Origin: Omnitrophica WOR_2 bacterium GWA2_47_8
GTDB lineage: Bacteria; Omnitrophota; Gorgyraeia; Zapsychrales; GWA2-47-8
Assembly (NCBI GenBank): GCA_001805375.1
Contig: MHFY01000022.1
Location: 7,240-41,296 of the forward strand
Length of the DNA stretch: 34,057 nt
Reading direction: 5' to 3'
The notes under the pieces were generated by a model that had not been told where the DNA came from, made no database searches, and saw nothing but the letters and a program-made list of their open reading frames with translations. The position numbers were made by a program, and so were the translations under genes. This document shows positions 7,594 to 14,181 of this stretch, in pieces (position 1 is the first letter of the stretch; each line of letters begins with the position of its first letter).

Positions 7594-7777
7594 TTTTTGT
7601 GTTGATTTGCAAGTAAAGTTTTCCAAAAAATATGTCTAAAAAATTGAACCTTTTCCGTTTTTCTCCTTCCATTTATCCATAATTCATTCATATGCATATA
7701 GTTACAGTAATTTAAGCTTAATTTGTTTACTTCAAATATAAAAAAAGAAACGCTTTCTTGGCGGCTCTTGTAACTAC

Positions 7778-7805
7778 TTGTGTCCCAATGCCATAGTGCT
7801 ATAAT
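7778..7805 (+). promoter_or_regulatory. Promoter of the leader RNA and TM-helix gene
   Basis: TTGTGT (7778-7783), a 16-base spacer, and TATAAT (7800-7805) preceded by TGC, an extended -10. Transcription would start near 7812. The gene starts at 8001, leaving a leader of about 190 bases. A 10-base palindrome TACAGCTGTA (7825-7834) lies just downstream. Confidence 0.6.
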
Positions 7806-7811
7806 TTGAGT

Positions 7812-7919
7812 AACAAGGCGGTTGTACAGCTGTAGATCGGGTTGTGCCGCTCCACATCAGTTGGCAATATGTCCAGACATCGAGCTTATGCGGCTTTTAG
7901 GGTCTGGATTTATTTTTTT
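7812..7919 (+). ncRNA. Candidate structured leader or small RNA with terminator-like end
   Basis: The stretch from the predicted transcription start ends in a hairpin, TCCAGAC (7872-7878) with GTCTGGA (7902-7908), followed by a T-rich run at 7909-7919. Within the leader, GT-ACAA (7810-7816) can pair with TTGTAC (7822-7827), leaving a GGCGG loop (7817-7821), and GCGG can reach CCGC at 7846-7849, as in a pseudoknot. No known riboswitch class was recognised. It may be an attenuator for the 8001 gene or a free small RNA of about 110 bases. The structures are read by eye; function is inference. Confidence 0.4.
7872..7919 (+). terminator. Terminator-like hairpin upstream of the TM-helix gene
   Basis: A 7-bp stem (TCCAGAC/GTCTGGA) with a 23-base loop, followed directly by TTTATTTTTTT. 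It lies between the promoter at 7778-7805 and the gene at 8001, so it would act as an attenuator. The large loop makes it weaker than the terminator at 8689. Confidence 0.45.
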
Positions 7920-8000
7920 AAGCAGAAGATTGTCGTCACTTGTATCCAGCTATTTCCCCAGAGTTGGATGCAAAATGGCTGAAGAAAGGAGGGGAGAACA

Positions 8001-8657
8001 ATGGAGACAATAAAAACACTACTGATTGATCCTTTTCTTGAATTGTTAGGCCAAGTCGCCGGGTTTATCCCCACTTTGGTCAGCGTATTATTTATCTTGG
8101 TACTCGGCATCCTACTCGCACGCGTATTACGGGATGTCGTGACAAGATTCTTGAAAGAAATCCGCTTCGATGGGATTGCTGACAAACTAGGGGTAAGCGA
8201 CGCTTTGAAGAAAGGCGAAGTAAAACCTGGTTTCAGTGATCTTATTGGATCGCTATTATATTTGATCGTTATGGTGATCTTTGTCATTATGACGATTAAA
8301 TTAATTGGTCTAACGATGATGACCGATCACGTCAGCGCTATTTTGGGATACATTCCTAAGGTATTCTCAGGCGTTATTATTTTGGTTTTAGGTATGGTAT
8401 TGGCGAAGATCGCCGCCAGCATTGTGCATATTGTTGCACATCTGACTGGTTCACCTAATCCAAAATTAATGGAACGTATCACCAAATGGGCCGTACTTTT
8501 GTACGTGGTCATTATGGCGATTGGCGAATTAGGTTATGGTCATCTCCTTGTAGGTCGTTATTTCGATATGCTTTTTGGCGGCATTGTGTTTGCTTATGCC
8601 TTAGCCTTCGGGTTAGGCGGCAAAGATAAAGCTGCGAAGTATCTCGACAAAAAGTAA
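8001..8657 (+). CDS. Small membrane protein with conserved TM helices, mechanosensitive-channel related
   Basis: 218 residues. Four or five hydrophobic segments include IPTLVSVLFILVLGILLARVL (about 23-43) and a second copy, IPKVFSGVIILVLGMVLAKI (about 118-137). These are the conserved TM helix repeat found in MscS-related proteins; the C-terminal YALAFGLGGKDKAAKYL resembles the end of the MscS pore helix. The large cytoplasmic MscS beta domain is missing, so gating as a full channel is uncertain. AAGGAGGGG (7986-7994) lies 6 bases before the ATG, the strongest ribosome-binding site in the window. The gene stands alone between its own promoter and a strong terminator. Its codon choice looks a little different from the mla genes, compatible with transfer but not measured. 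Confidence 0.75.
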   Translation: METIKTLLIDPFLELLGQVAGFIPTLVSVLFILVLGILLARVLRDVVTRFLKEIRFDGIADKLGVSDALKKGEVKPGFSDLIGSLLYLIVMVIFVIMTIKLIGLTMMTDHVSAILGYIPKVFSGVIILVLGMVLAKIAASIVHIVAHLTGSPNPKLMERITKWAVLLYVVIMAIGELGYGHLLVGRYFDMLFGGIVFAYALAFGLGGKDKAAKYLDKK

Positions 8658-8688
8658 GAAATACGCCTATCAAGGCAAGAGCTGTATT

Positions 8689-8728
8689 GGGGCCCACCCC
8701 TTCGGGGTGGGCCCCTTAATTTTCCACT
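8689..8728 (+). terminator. Strong intrinsic terminator
   Basis: GGGGCCCACCCC (8689-8700) pairs with GGGGTGGGCCCC (8704-8715) around a tight TTC loop (or a c-TTCG-g tetraloop), then TTAATTTTCCACTTTTTTT. It closes the single-gene unit starting at 8001. Confidence 0.88.
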
Positions 8729-8765
8729 TTTTTTCTCAGATATCCTTATACCGCATTGAAAATTT

Positions 8766-8774
8766 TGCTATAAT
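8766..8774 (+). promoter_or_regulatory. Extended -10 promoter of the TrmH-family gene
   Basis: TGC followed by TATAAT (8769-8774), 24 bases before the ATG at 8798. No good -35 is seen at 17 bases, which is common when the -10 is TG-extended. Confidence 0.55.
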
Positions 8775-8797
8775 TCTAGAATACTCAGAAGACCTGT

Positions 8798-9322
8798 ATG
8801 AAAAAACTTTCCCACTCTCAAATTGTCACGCGTCAAAAGGCCAATATGAAGGAACCTCGCCTTTCCTTTTGCGTTGTTCTTAATAACATCAGAAGCTTAT
8901 TTAATGTCGGCTCTATTTTCCGTACCGCTGATGGGGCAGGCATTGAAAAGATATGGCTTTGCGGCATCACCGGCTATCCGCCGGCGGCGGACATTGCCAA
9001 AACCGCCTTAGGGGCCCAAGAACGCGTGCCCTGGGAGTATACAGCCTCGGCTTTGGATGTTATCAGAAAATTAAAGAAGAAAGGCTATCAAATTGTAGCC
9101 CTTGAGCAGACCACAAAGAGCATCCCCCACCATGAATTTAGGCCAAGGAACAAGGTGTGTTTAGTGATAGGACATGAGATCACCGGTGTCCATGACGATG
9201 TGGTCGATCTGTGCGATGCCGCCATTGAGATCGAGATGATGGGTGTTAAAAACTCTCTCAATGTCGCCGTTGCCTTCGGCATTGCCGCGTATCATATCCG
9301 GCATTGCCTCTTAAAAATATAA
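8798..9322 (+). CDS. SpoU/TrmH-family RNA 2'-O-methyltransferase
   Basis: 174 residues, the length of a minimal SPOUT enzyme with no added RNA-binding domain. The three family motifs are present: motif 1 NNIRSLFNVGSIFRTADG (29-46), motif 2 LVIGHEITGV (122-131) and motif 3 IEIEMMGVKNSLNVAVAFGI (143-162). The Asn and Arg of motif 1, the Glu of motif 2 and the Ser-Leu-Asn of motif 3 are the residues expected for SAM binding and 2'-O-methyl transfer to tRNA or rRNA. The target nucleotide cannot be told from the sequence. It has its own promoter just upstream and is followed by a terminator, so it appears to be a single-gene unit. Confidence 0.87.
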   Translation: MKKLSHSQIVTRQKANMKEPRLSFCVVLNNIRSLFNVGSIFRTADGAGIEKIWLCGITGYPPAADIAKTALGAQERVPWEYTASALDVIRKLKKKGYQIVALEQTTKSIPHHEFRPRNKVCLVIGHEITGVHDDVVDLCDAAIEIEMMGVKNSLNVAVAFGIAAYHIRHCLLKI

Positions 9323-9324
9323 AT

Positions 9325-9349
9325 ATATTCTTCCAAAAGAATATTTTTT
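9325..9349 (+). terminator. Intrinsic terminator after the TrmH-family gene
   Basis: ATATTCTT (9325-9332) and AAGAATAT (9337-9344) form an 8-bp stem with a CCAA loop, followed by a run of six T (9344-9349). AT-rich but well formed. Confidence 0.65.
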
Positions 9350-9350
9350 C

Positions 9351-9359
9351 TGTTATAAA
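9351..9359 (+). promoter_or_regulatory. Extended -10 for the response regulator gene
   Basis: TGT followed by TATAAA (9354-9359), 44 bases before the ATG at 9403. The -35 region falls in the preceding terminator and is poor. Confidence 0.4.
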
Positions 9360-9402
9360 TAAAAGAGAATTGAATTTTAGCTTTTAAAAAAGGAGCTACC
9401 GT

Positions 9403-9909
9403 ATGTCTGAAGCGATCAAAGTCCTTTTTATTGATGATGAACCCGATCTCTGTGAGATGGTCAAATTGGCCCTGGAGGGAAAGGGAGGTTATTCTGTTAC
9501 GACCACGACGGACCCGACCGCGGCCGAAAGCCTCTTCACGCAAACCCAGCCGGATATCGTCATTTTGGATAATGTCATGCCTAAGTTAAGCGGGGGAGAC
9601 GTCGCAAAGAAATTAAAAGCCCTGATGACGGAAAGAAAATTCCCGGTCATCATGATCAGCGGAAAAGGCGAATTTGTTTACCTTAAAAAAAGCAAAGAAT
9701 TTAAATGGATGCCGAACGCCCCTGCTGTCAAAACACGAGGCCCTCTTCCCGATATCAAGAATTCTGAAGAATTAGCCAAGCATTACGGTGTCACCCGCTA
9801 TGCTACTAAGCCATTTACCGTCGATTTTCTCATTGAGGCGATGGGAGAAGAGTTGGCAAAATTTGTCGTACGCAAAAAAGACGAAACCGACGATACGCAG
9901 ATCATTTGA
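9403..9909 (+). CDS. Response regulator with an insertion in the receiver domain
   Basis: 168 residues. Canonical receiver residues are present: Asp11-Asp12, phospho-acceptor Asp56 (IVILDNVMP), Ser86 (VIMISGKG), and Lys136-Pro137 (RYATKPF). Between beta-4 and beta-5, where about 20 residues are normal, there are about 50. The insertion at about 89-122 is rich in Lys and Pro and reads through KKSKEFKWMP and VKTRGPLPDI. No DNA-binding output domain follows; the tail is short and charged. AAAGGAG at 9388-9394 precedes ATG 9403. The next gene begins 6 bases after its stop. The insertion could form a partner-binding surface. The receiver call is secure; the role is unknown. Confidence 0.87.
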   Translation: MSEAIKVLFIDDEPDLCEMVKLALEGKGGYSVTTTTDPTAAESLFTQTQPDIVILDNVMPKLSGGDVAKKLKALMTERKFPVIMISGKGEFVYLKKSKEFKWMPNAPAVKTRGPLPDIKNSEELAKHYGVTRYATKPFTVDFLIEAMGEELAKFVVRKKDETDDTQII

Positions 9910-9915
9910 TTTTTT

Positions 9916-10206
9916 ATGATAAGGATACTCTTTATAGCTTTAATGGTCTGGGCGGCTGTGGCATTGTGCGCCACGCTCCTTGACCGCGGTTTTTATATCT
10001 GGCTTCTTAGTCAAGCCAGGAAAAAAGGTCTTTACCCTTTTAACAAACCCACCCTTGATGATGTTAAGGAACTGCTCCGCAGAGGGGATAAACTGCTGGC
10101 CATCCGTCTTTATGGCCAGATATACCGGCTAAATCACAAACAGGCCGCGTTAGAGGTAGACCTCCTGGAAAGAAACCTGGATAAAAATAACACCTCCAGG
10201 CCTTGA
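9916..10206 (+). CDS. Small membrane protein with a ribosomal L7/L12 C-terminal-like motif
   Basis: 96 residues. The first 21 are hydrophobic (MIRILFIALMVWAAVALCATLL), a membrane anchor or uncleaved signal. A basic patch (QARKKG) follows. Residues about 46-85, VKELLRRGDKLLAIRLYGQI then LNHKQAALEVDLLE, match the shape of the bL12 C-terminal domain: the short helix, the Gly-Lys turn, the AI-LY helix, and the Leu-x-x-Ala helix. The conserved Gly-Leu of true L12 is changed to Leu-Asn. It lies 6 bases after the response regulator gene without a ribosome-binding site, so coupling is likely. Function unknown; the bL12 likeness is judged by eye. Confidence 0.65.
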   Translation: MIRILFIALMVWAAVALCATLLDRGFYIWLLSQARKKGLYPFNKPTLDDVKELLRRGDKLLAIRLYGQIYRLNHKQAALEVDLLERNLDKNNTSRP

Positions 10207-10244
10207 TCGGGAATGAAAGAGCCCCGGATCGTTATTTTTTCATC

Positions 10245-11102
10245 ATGAACGTCGCTGTTTTGGGAACAGGTCTCATGGGGTATCCAATGGCCGAGCGGCT
10301 TCTTCGGGCTGGCCATCGGGTCATTGCCTTTAACCGCACGGTTAAAAAGGCCACGCCCTTGAAAGATCTGGGTGCGGCCGTTACGAAAAGCCCTAAAGAA
10401 GCGATAGAACACTCCCAATGCATCATCCTCATGCTCGCCAACGCCGAAGCTATCCAAACGGCATTATTTTCTTCAAAAATTCCTTTAAAGAATAAAACCA
10501 TTATTCAAATGGGCACCATTTCTCCCGAGGAAAGCAGAAAATTCCATAAAAAGATTATAAAGCAGGGCGGACAATATCTGGAGTGCCCGGTTCTCGGTAG
10601 CCGAAAAGAGGCCCGGGAAGGGACTTTAATTTTGATGGTGGGAAGTACCCTTAAGCAGTTCAAACAGTGGAGGGGCCTTCTAAGATGCTTTGGCCCAGCA
10701 CCGAAGTGGGTCGGCACAGTGGGGAAAGCGGCTGCGCTTAAACTCGCCTTAAATCAGATGATAGCCTCTATGATCTCGGCCTTTGCCTTAAGCCTTGGGT
10801 TTGTTAAGCGTCAAGGCGTGAAGGTTGATGATTTTATGGGGATCTTGCGTAAAAGCGTTCTTTACGCGCCTACTTTTGATAAAAAACTTCCGCAAATGCT
10901 CAAGGCGGATTACATGAATCCAAACTTTTCAACCCGCAATATGTTAAAAGACGTTAATCTTTTTCTAAAGGAAGCGAAATCCAAAAGGCTTGCCATCCCA
11001 GCCCTCCAGGGAATACGCGGGATCCTTATTAAGACGATAGGGAAGGGGTTTTCCGACGATGATTATTGTTCCATTTTTGAAACTATCTCTCCCCGCAAAT
11101 AG
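10245..11102 (+). CDS. NAD(P)-dependent beta-hydroxyacid dehydrogenase family protein
   Basis: 285 residues from ATG 10245, which places the dinucleotide-binding motif at once after the start (MNVAVLGTGLMG, residues 1-12), as in the family. A TTG at 10203 would add 14 residues that do not resemble the fold. Asn30-Arg31 at the end of beta-2 suggests NADPH preference. The substrate motif CPVLGSRKEAREGTL (114-128), and catalytic Lys166 with Asn170 (AALKLALNQ) match 3-hydroxyisobutyrate dehydrogenase/glyoxylate reductase-type enzymes. It should reduce a small aldehyde acid or oxidise a beta-hydroxyacid; the actual substrate is open (succinic semialdehyde and glyoxylate are options). The gene begins 38 bases after its upstream neighbour. 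Confidence 0.83.
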   Translation: MNVAVLGTGLMGYPMAERLLRAGHRVIAFNRTVKKATPLKDLGAAVTKSPKEAIEHSQCIILMLANAEAIQTALFSSKIPLKNKTIIQMGTISPEESRKFHKKIIKQGGQYLECPVLGSRKEAREGTLILMVGSTLKQFKQWRGLLRCFGPAPKWVGTVGKAAALKLALNQMIASMISAFALSLGFVKRQGVKVDDFMGILRKSVLYAPTFDKKLPQMLKADYMNPNFSTRNMLKDVNLFLKEAKSKRLAIPALQGIRGILIKTIGKGFSDDDYCSIFETISPRK

Positions 11103-11121
11103 TTTTATCAGAAATTCATCT

Positions 11122-11150
11122 TTGACTTATTAAGTTCATTTGGCTATAAT
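11122..11150 (+). promoter_or_regulatory. Sigma-70-like promoter of the trehalose operon
   Basis: TTGACT (11122-11127), a 17-base spacer, TATAAT (11145-11150). One of the best matches in the window. Transcription should start near 11157, just ahead of the hairpin at 11167-11208. Confidence 0.75.
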
Positions 11151-11166
11151 TTAGACAAATTGGAAG

Positions 11167-11208
11167 CATGGGGCCGTCCCCCTTTTTAAAAGAGGGGACG
11201 GCCCCATG
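11167..11208 (+). repeat. 15-bp perfect hairpin in the otsA leader
   Basis: CATGGGGCCGTCCCC (11167-11181) is the exact reverse complement of GGGGACGGCCCCATG (11194-11208). The 12-base middle CTTTTTAAAAGA folds further. It lies between the promoter and ATG 11222. No T-run follows on the + strand, so it is not an intrinsic terminator. It could be a REP-like palindrome, an mRNA-stabilising hairpin or an attenuation element. An ATG at 11168 in frame with otsA is buried in the stem. Confidence 0.75.
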
Positions 11209-11221
11209 TATTTATAAAACT

Positions 11222-12703
11222 ATGTGGACAAAAAAAAACTTACAAGCATTGACCCAGGAAAAAATGGGCGATTACCGTTTTGTCGTTGCCTCTAATCGGC
11301 AGCCCTATGTGCACAGTTTTTCTAGAGGAAAAAAGATTGGATGGCAGCGCGGTGTGGGCGGTGTCATAAGCGCGCTTGACCCGGTGATGCAGGCCTGTCA
11401 GGGCTTATGGGTCGCATATGGTAATGGCGATGCGGATCAAAAGGTCACATCCAAAGATGGAAAAGTGAAAGTTCCTCCGGATAAGCCTTCTTATCTGTTA
11501 AAACGGGTCTGGCTTAACAAAGAGGAGGAAATGGGTTATTATTACGGCTATTCGAATGAGGTCCTGTGGCCGCTGTGTCATATGGCGTTTAAACGCCCGG
11601 TTTTTCGGCAGGAAGACTGGGAGTATTATAAGCGTGTTAATGAAAAATTTGCAAAGGCTATTGTAGAGGAAATCAACGGCAAAAAGGCCTTTGTCTGGAT
11701 CCAGGATTACCATTTATGCCTTTTGGCTAAATATTTAAAGCAGCTGGCTCCGTATCAGATCATCACCGCCCATTTTTGGCATATCCCTTGGCCCAGCTAT
11801 GAAGTCTTTCGTATCTGCCCTCAGAAGAAAGAAATCTTGGAAGGTCTTTTGTGCAATGATCTGCTGGGATTTCATACCCGCTATCACTGCAATAATTTTT
11901 TAGATGTGATCGACCGCGAGTTGGAAAGCAAGATCGACCGCGAAAGGGAGTCTGTTGTTAAGAACGAACACGAAACCTTGATACGCTCATATCCGATCAG
12001 TGTGGATTACCAGGGGATACAGACAATGTCGGAATCATCCGAGGTAAAGGCTTTCCAGGATGCGTTGGTCGAAGAGTTTCAGCTTTCTGGTTTGAGGGTT
12101 TTGGTGGGGTTGGATCGCATTGACTATACCAAAGGGATCCCCGAGAGATTGCTGGCCATCGATCGATTGTTGGAAAAACATCCTGAATTGAGAGAGCAGG
12201 TTGTCTTTTTGCAGATCGGGGTCGTGACCCGGCTGCATTTGACCCCGTATAAAGACCTTAATGACGAGATCAATGCCTTAGTTGAGCAGATCAATTGGAA
12301 ACATTCCACGCCCGGCTGGAAACCGATTATTTTTGTCCGGCGGCATTTTTCGCTCATTGAACTCTTGGCCCTTTATCGGATCAGCGAGGCAGGGATCGTC
12401 AGCTCTCTGCACGATGGGATGAACCTGGTGGCCAAGGAGTACGTCGCCAGCCGCACAGACGGCAAGGGGATGTTGGTCTTGAGCCAATTTACCGGGGCCG
12501 CACGGGAATTGACGGATGCTGTCTTGATCAATCCGTTTGATAAAGAACAGTTCAGCGACGGCCTTTATATGGCCCTTTCCCTTGCGGAAGAAGAACGCAA
12601 TAAACGCATGACGAAGATGCGTGAAATACTTCAAAATAATAATATTTATCGTTGGGCAGGAAAAATTATCTCCGAACTATTAAAATTCGAGTTTGCAGAA
12701 TGA
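11222..12703 (+). CDS. otsA: Trehalose-6-phosphate synthase-like GT20 glycosyltransferase
   Basis: 493 residues from ATG 11222. GT20 landmarks: SNRQP (24-28), GVGGVISALDP (44-54), SNEVLWPLCH (111-120), WIQDYH (159-164) with Asp162, FWHIPWPSYEVFR (185-197), GLDRIDYTKGI (296-306) with Arg299 and Lys304, and LHDGMNLVAKEYV (396-408) with Asp398 and Glu406. It should transfer glucose from an NDP-glucose to glucose-6-phosphate; a related acceptor, such as glycerol-3-phosphate, cannot be excluded. The phosphatase gene follows with an ATGA overlap, as expected for a two-step route. No ribosome-binding site precedes 11222. ATG 11264 has CAGGA 5 bases upstream and would also keep the SNR motif, so the start is not settled. 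ATG 11168 lies in a hairpin. Confidence 0.87.
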   Translation: MWTKKNLQALTQEKMGDYRFVVASNRQPYVHSFSRGKKIGWQRGVGGVISALDPVMQACQGLWVAYGNGDADQKVTSKDGKVKVPPDKPSYLLKRVWLNKEEEMGYYYGYSNEVLWPLCHMAFKRPVFRQEDWEYYKRVNEKFAKAIVEEINGKKAFVWIQDYHLCLLAKYLKQLAPYQIITAHFWHIPWPSYEVFRICPQKKEILEGLLCNDLLGFHTRYHCNNFLDVIDRELESKIDRERESVVKNEHETLIRSYPISVDYQGIQTMSESSEVKAFQDALVEEFQLSGLRVLVGLDRIDYTKGIPERLLAIDRLLEKHPELREQVVFLQIGVVTRLHLTPYKDLNDEINALVEQINWKHSTPGWKPIIFVRRHFSLIELLALYRISEAGIVSSLHDGMNLVAKEYVASRTDGKGMLVLSQFTGAARELTDAVLINPFDKEQFSDGLYMALSLAEEERNKRMTKMREILQNNNIYRWAGKIISELLKFEFAE

Positions 12704-13515
12704 AACTTTCCTCGGCTACAGTAAAATGGTCTGCGATCGAAAAACGCCTTAAAGAAGCGGAGTATTTTTATCTTTTTCTGGATTATGACGGGACGTTAAC
12801 TCCCATTGCCGCGACCCCGCAAGAGGCCGTGTTATCGCCGGAAGTGAAAGGCCTTTTGCAGAAATTATTAAAATGCCCTCATTGTAAACTTGCTATTATC
12901 ACCGGCCGGAGTTTGGATGACATCAAAACCAGGGTGGCGCTTAAAAATGTCGTTTATGTCGGCAATCATGGGTTTGAGATCGAGGGCGGGGATCTAAAGT
13001 TCAATAGTTTAATAACCCCGAAGCTGCGCAATATTTTTGAAGAGATCAAAAAAGAAGTTAAGGGGTTGTCGGTTGAGATGAAGGAGATATTAATTGAGGA
13101 TAAACGGGCGACGTTAAGCATTCACTATCGTTTGCTCGATGAAAAGCGCTTTCCTTTATTCTTAAAAGCCGTCCGAGAAATTGTTAAGCCATATCTTGAG
13201 CAAAAGGAAATACGCTTGACCGAAGGAAAAAAAGTTATCGAACTGCGCCCGGCCATTGTCTGGGATAAAGGGGAAGCGGTCAAATGGCTTTTAATCAAGG
13301 AGGAATTTAATAAGGGTACAAAAAATATTCTGCCCATTTACATCGGGGATGATGCGACGGACGAAGATGCCTTTGCAACGATCGGCCGCCGGGGCATTAC
13401 CATTATTGTGGGTAAACGCGACAAATCCAAGGCTCAGTATTGCTTGGAAGATACAGAGGATGTCTTCAGGTTCCTGGTCAATATTTTAGAAACGATGAAA
13501 GCAAAGGCCTTATGA
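12700..13515 (+). CDS. otsB: Trehalose-6-phosphate phosphatase, HAD superfamily
   Basis: 271 residues from ATG 12700, overlapping the otsA stop (ATGA). HAD motif I is LDYDGTLTPI (27-36), with nucleophile Asp28 and acid/base Asp30. Motif II is IITGRS (66-71), the acidic motif IV is IGDDATDED (215-223), and Lys189 (VWDKG) supplies the motif III Lys. The cap carries VGNHGFE (87-93), typical of OtsB. It should remove phosphate from trehalose-6-phosphate (or the matching glucoside phosphate) made by the upstream enzyme. The longer frame from 12652 lies inside otsA and is not preferred. The length is normal for the family. Confidence 0.9.
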   Translation: MKLSSATVKWSAIEKRLKEAEYFYLFLDYDGTLTPIAATPQEAVLSPEVKGLLQKLLKCPHCKLAIITGRSLDDIKTRVALKNVVYVGNHGFEIEGGDLKFNSLITPKLRNIFEEIKKEVKGLSVEMKEILIEDKRATLSIHYRLLDEKRFPLFLKAVREIVKPYLEQKEIRLTEGKKVIELRPAIVWDKGEAVKWLLIKEEFNKGTKNILPIYIGDDATDEDAFATIGRRGITIIVGKRDKSKAQYCLEDTEDVFRFLVNILETMKAKAL

Positions 13516-14180
13516 CACCAAAGACAGATGAAAAGAAAGGTTTTCGTTTCTATACGCGGTTAAATCTTTCAGGTTTAACGGGGCTTAAGGCCGCCACCCT
13601 GGAAGAATTACTGCAACATATCAAAGAAGTCCCCGGCTCGTGTATCTACCACCATACGCATAGATTTTTGCAACAGCATCAGTATCTGTCTCCTGAACCG
13701 CCCAATGATTTTGCCTATTGGGTCACTCATATCCTAGGTGACGATAGGCTGGGAGAAGATCTGGCCAGTATCGATACGGTCCAATTCACGACGATACGCG
13801 AATTGCGTGAGAAGATCGTGACCGTCATAGAAGAATACCTTAAAAAGTATCCTTCGGCGAAGCGAAGATTTGTTAACGAAGAGCAGGCCTTTTCTTTTAT
13901 TAAATCCATGAGTTTTATCTTGCCGACCCACTATATTGCTTCAAACTTAAGAGAATTTATCGAAATTTTGCGCAAGGTCACCATTGACTCGATTTATTTC
14001 CATATCTTTGAAGCCCGGCTGAGATTAGAGAAAAAGAGTAATGATTTCTCGAATTGGATCGAAAGTTTTCTGGGTGATAAAGAGTTAGCGGAGAAGATCG
14101 CCCAACTCGACCCTTATACGCAGACATTGGAAGATCTGCGCCAAGCGCTTATCCGGATCCTTGAGCGAAAGTTGAAATAA
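13512..14180 (+). CDS. DUF5752-like protein made of two related halves
   Basis: 222 residues from ATG 13512, overlapping the otsB stop (ATGA). I recognise it as resembling the DUF5752 family that occurs beside sugar glycosyltransferases; no activity is established that I know of. The chain looks like a tandem duplication. Residues about 11-110 and 127-221 align: EELLQHIKEV with REFIEILRKV, CIYHHTHRF with SIYFHIFEA, NDFAYWVTHILGDDRLGEDL with NDFSNWIESFLGDKELAEKI, and RELREKIVTVIEEYL with EDLRQALIRILERKL. The first half carries a His cluster (47, 48, 50) which the second keeps only as His164. It is all helical and soluble by eye. Its fixed place between trehalose genes suggests a role in that pathway. 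Confidence 0.75.
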   Translation: MTPKTDEKKGFRFYTRLNLSGLTGLKAATLEELLQHIKEVPGSCIYHHTHRFLQQHQYLSPEPPNDFAYWVTHILGDDRLGEDLASIDTVQFTTIRELREKIVTVIEEYLKKYPSAKRRFVNEEQAFSFIKSMSFILPTHYIASNLREFIEILRKVTIDSIYFHIFEARLRLEKKSNDFSNWIESFLGDKELAEKIAQLDPYTQTLEDLRQALIRILERKLK

Positions 14181-14181
14181 T

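Noticed and set aside
7745..7759. AAGAAA/TTTCTT hairpin with T-run on the minus strand
   Set aside because: Only 6 AT-rich pairs, and no minus-strand gene for it to terminate.
7822..8013. 63-residue open frame in the leader before the TM-helix gene
   Set aside because: No ribosome-binding site, overlaps the terminator-like hairpin and the next start, and shows no protein-like pattern; the RNA structure explains the region better.
8756..8761. TTGAAA as a -35 for the TrmH-family gene
   Set aside because: Only 7 bases from the TATAAT; the spacing is impossible for a sigma-70 promoter.
11168..11221. 18-residue N-terminal extension of the GT20 protein
   Set aside because: Its codons form the two arms of the perfect hairpin, and the family motif SNR starts soon after the later ATGs, so the extension looks non-coding.
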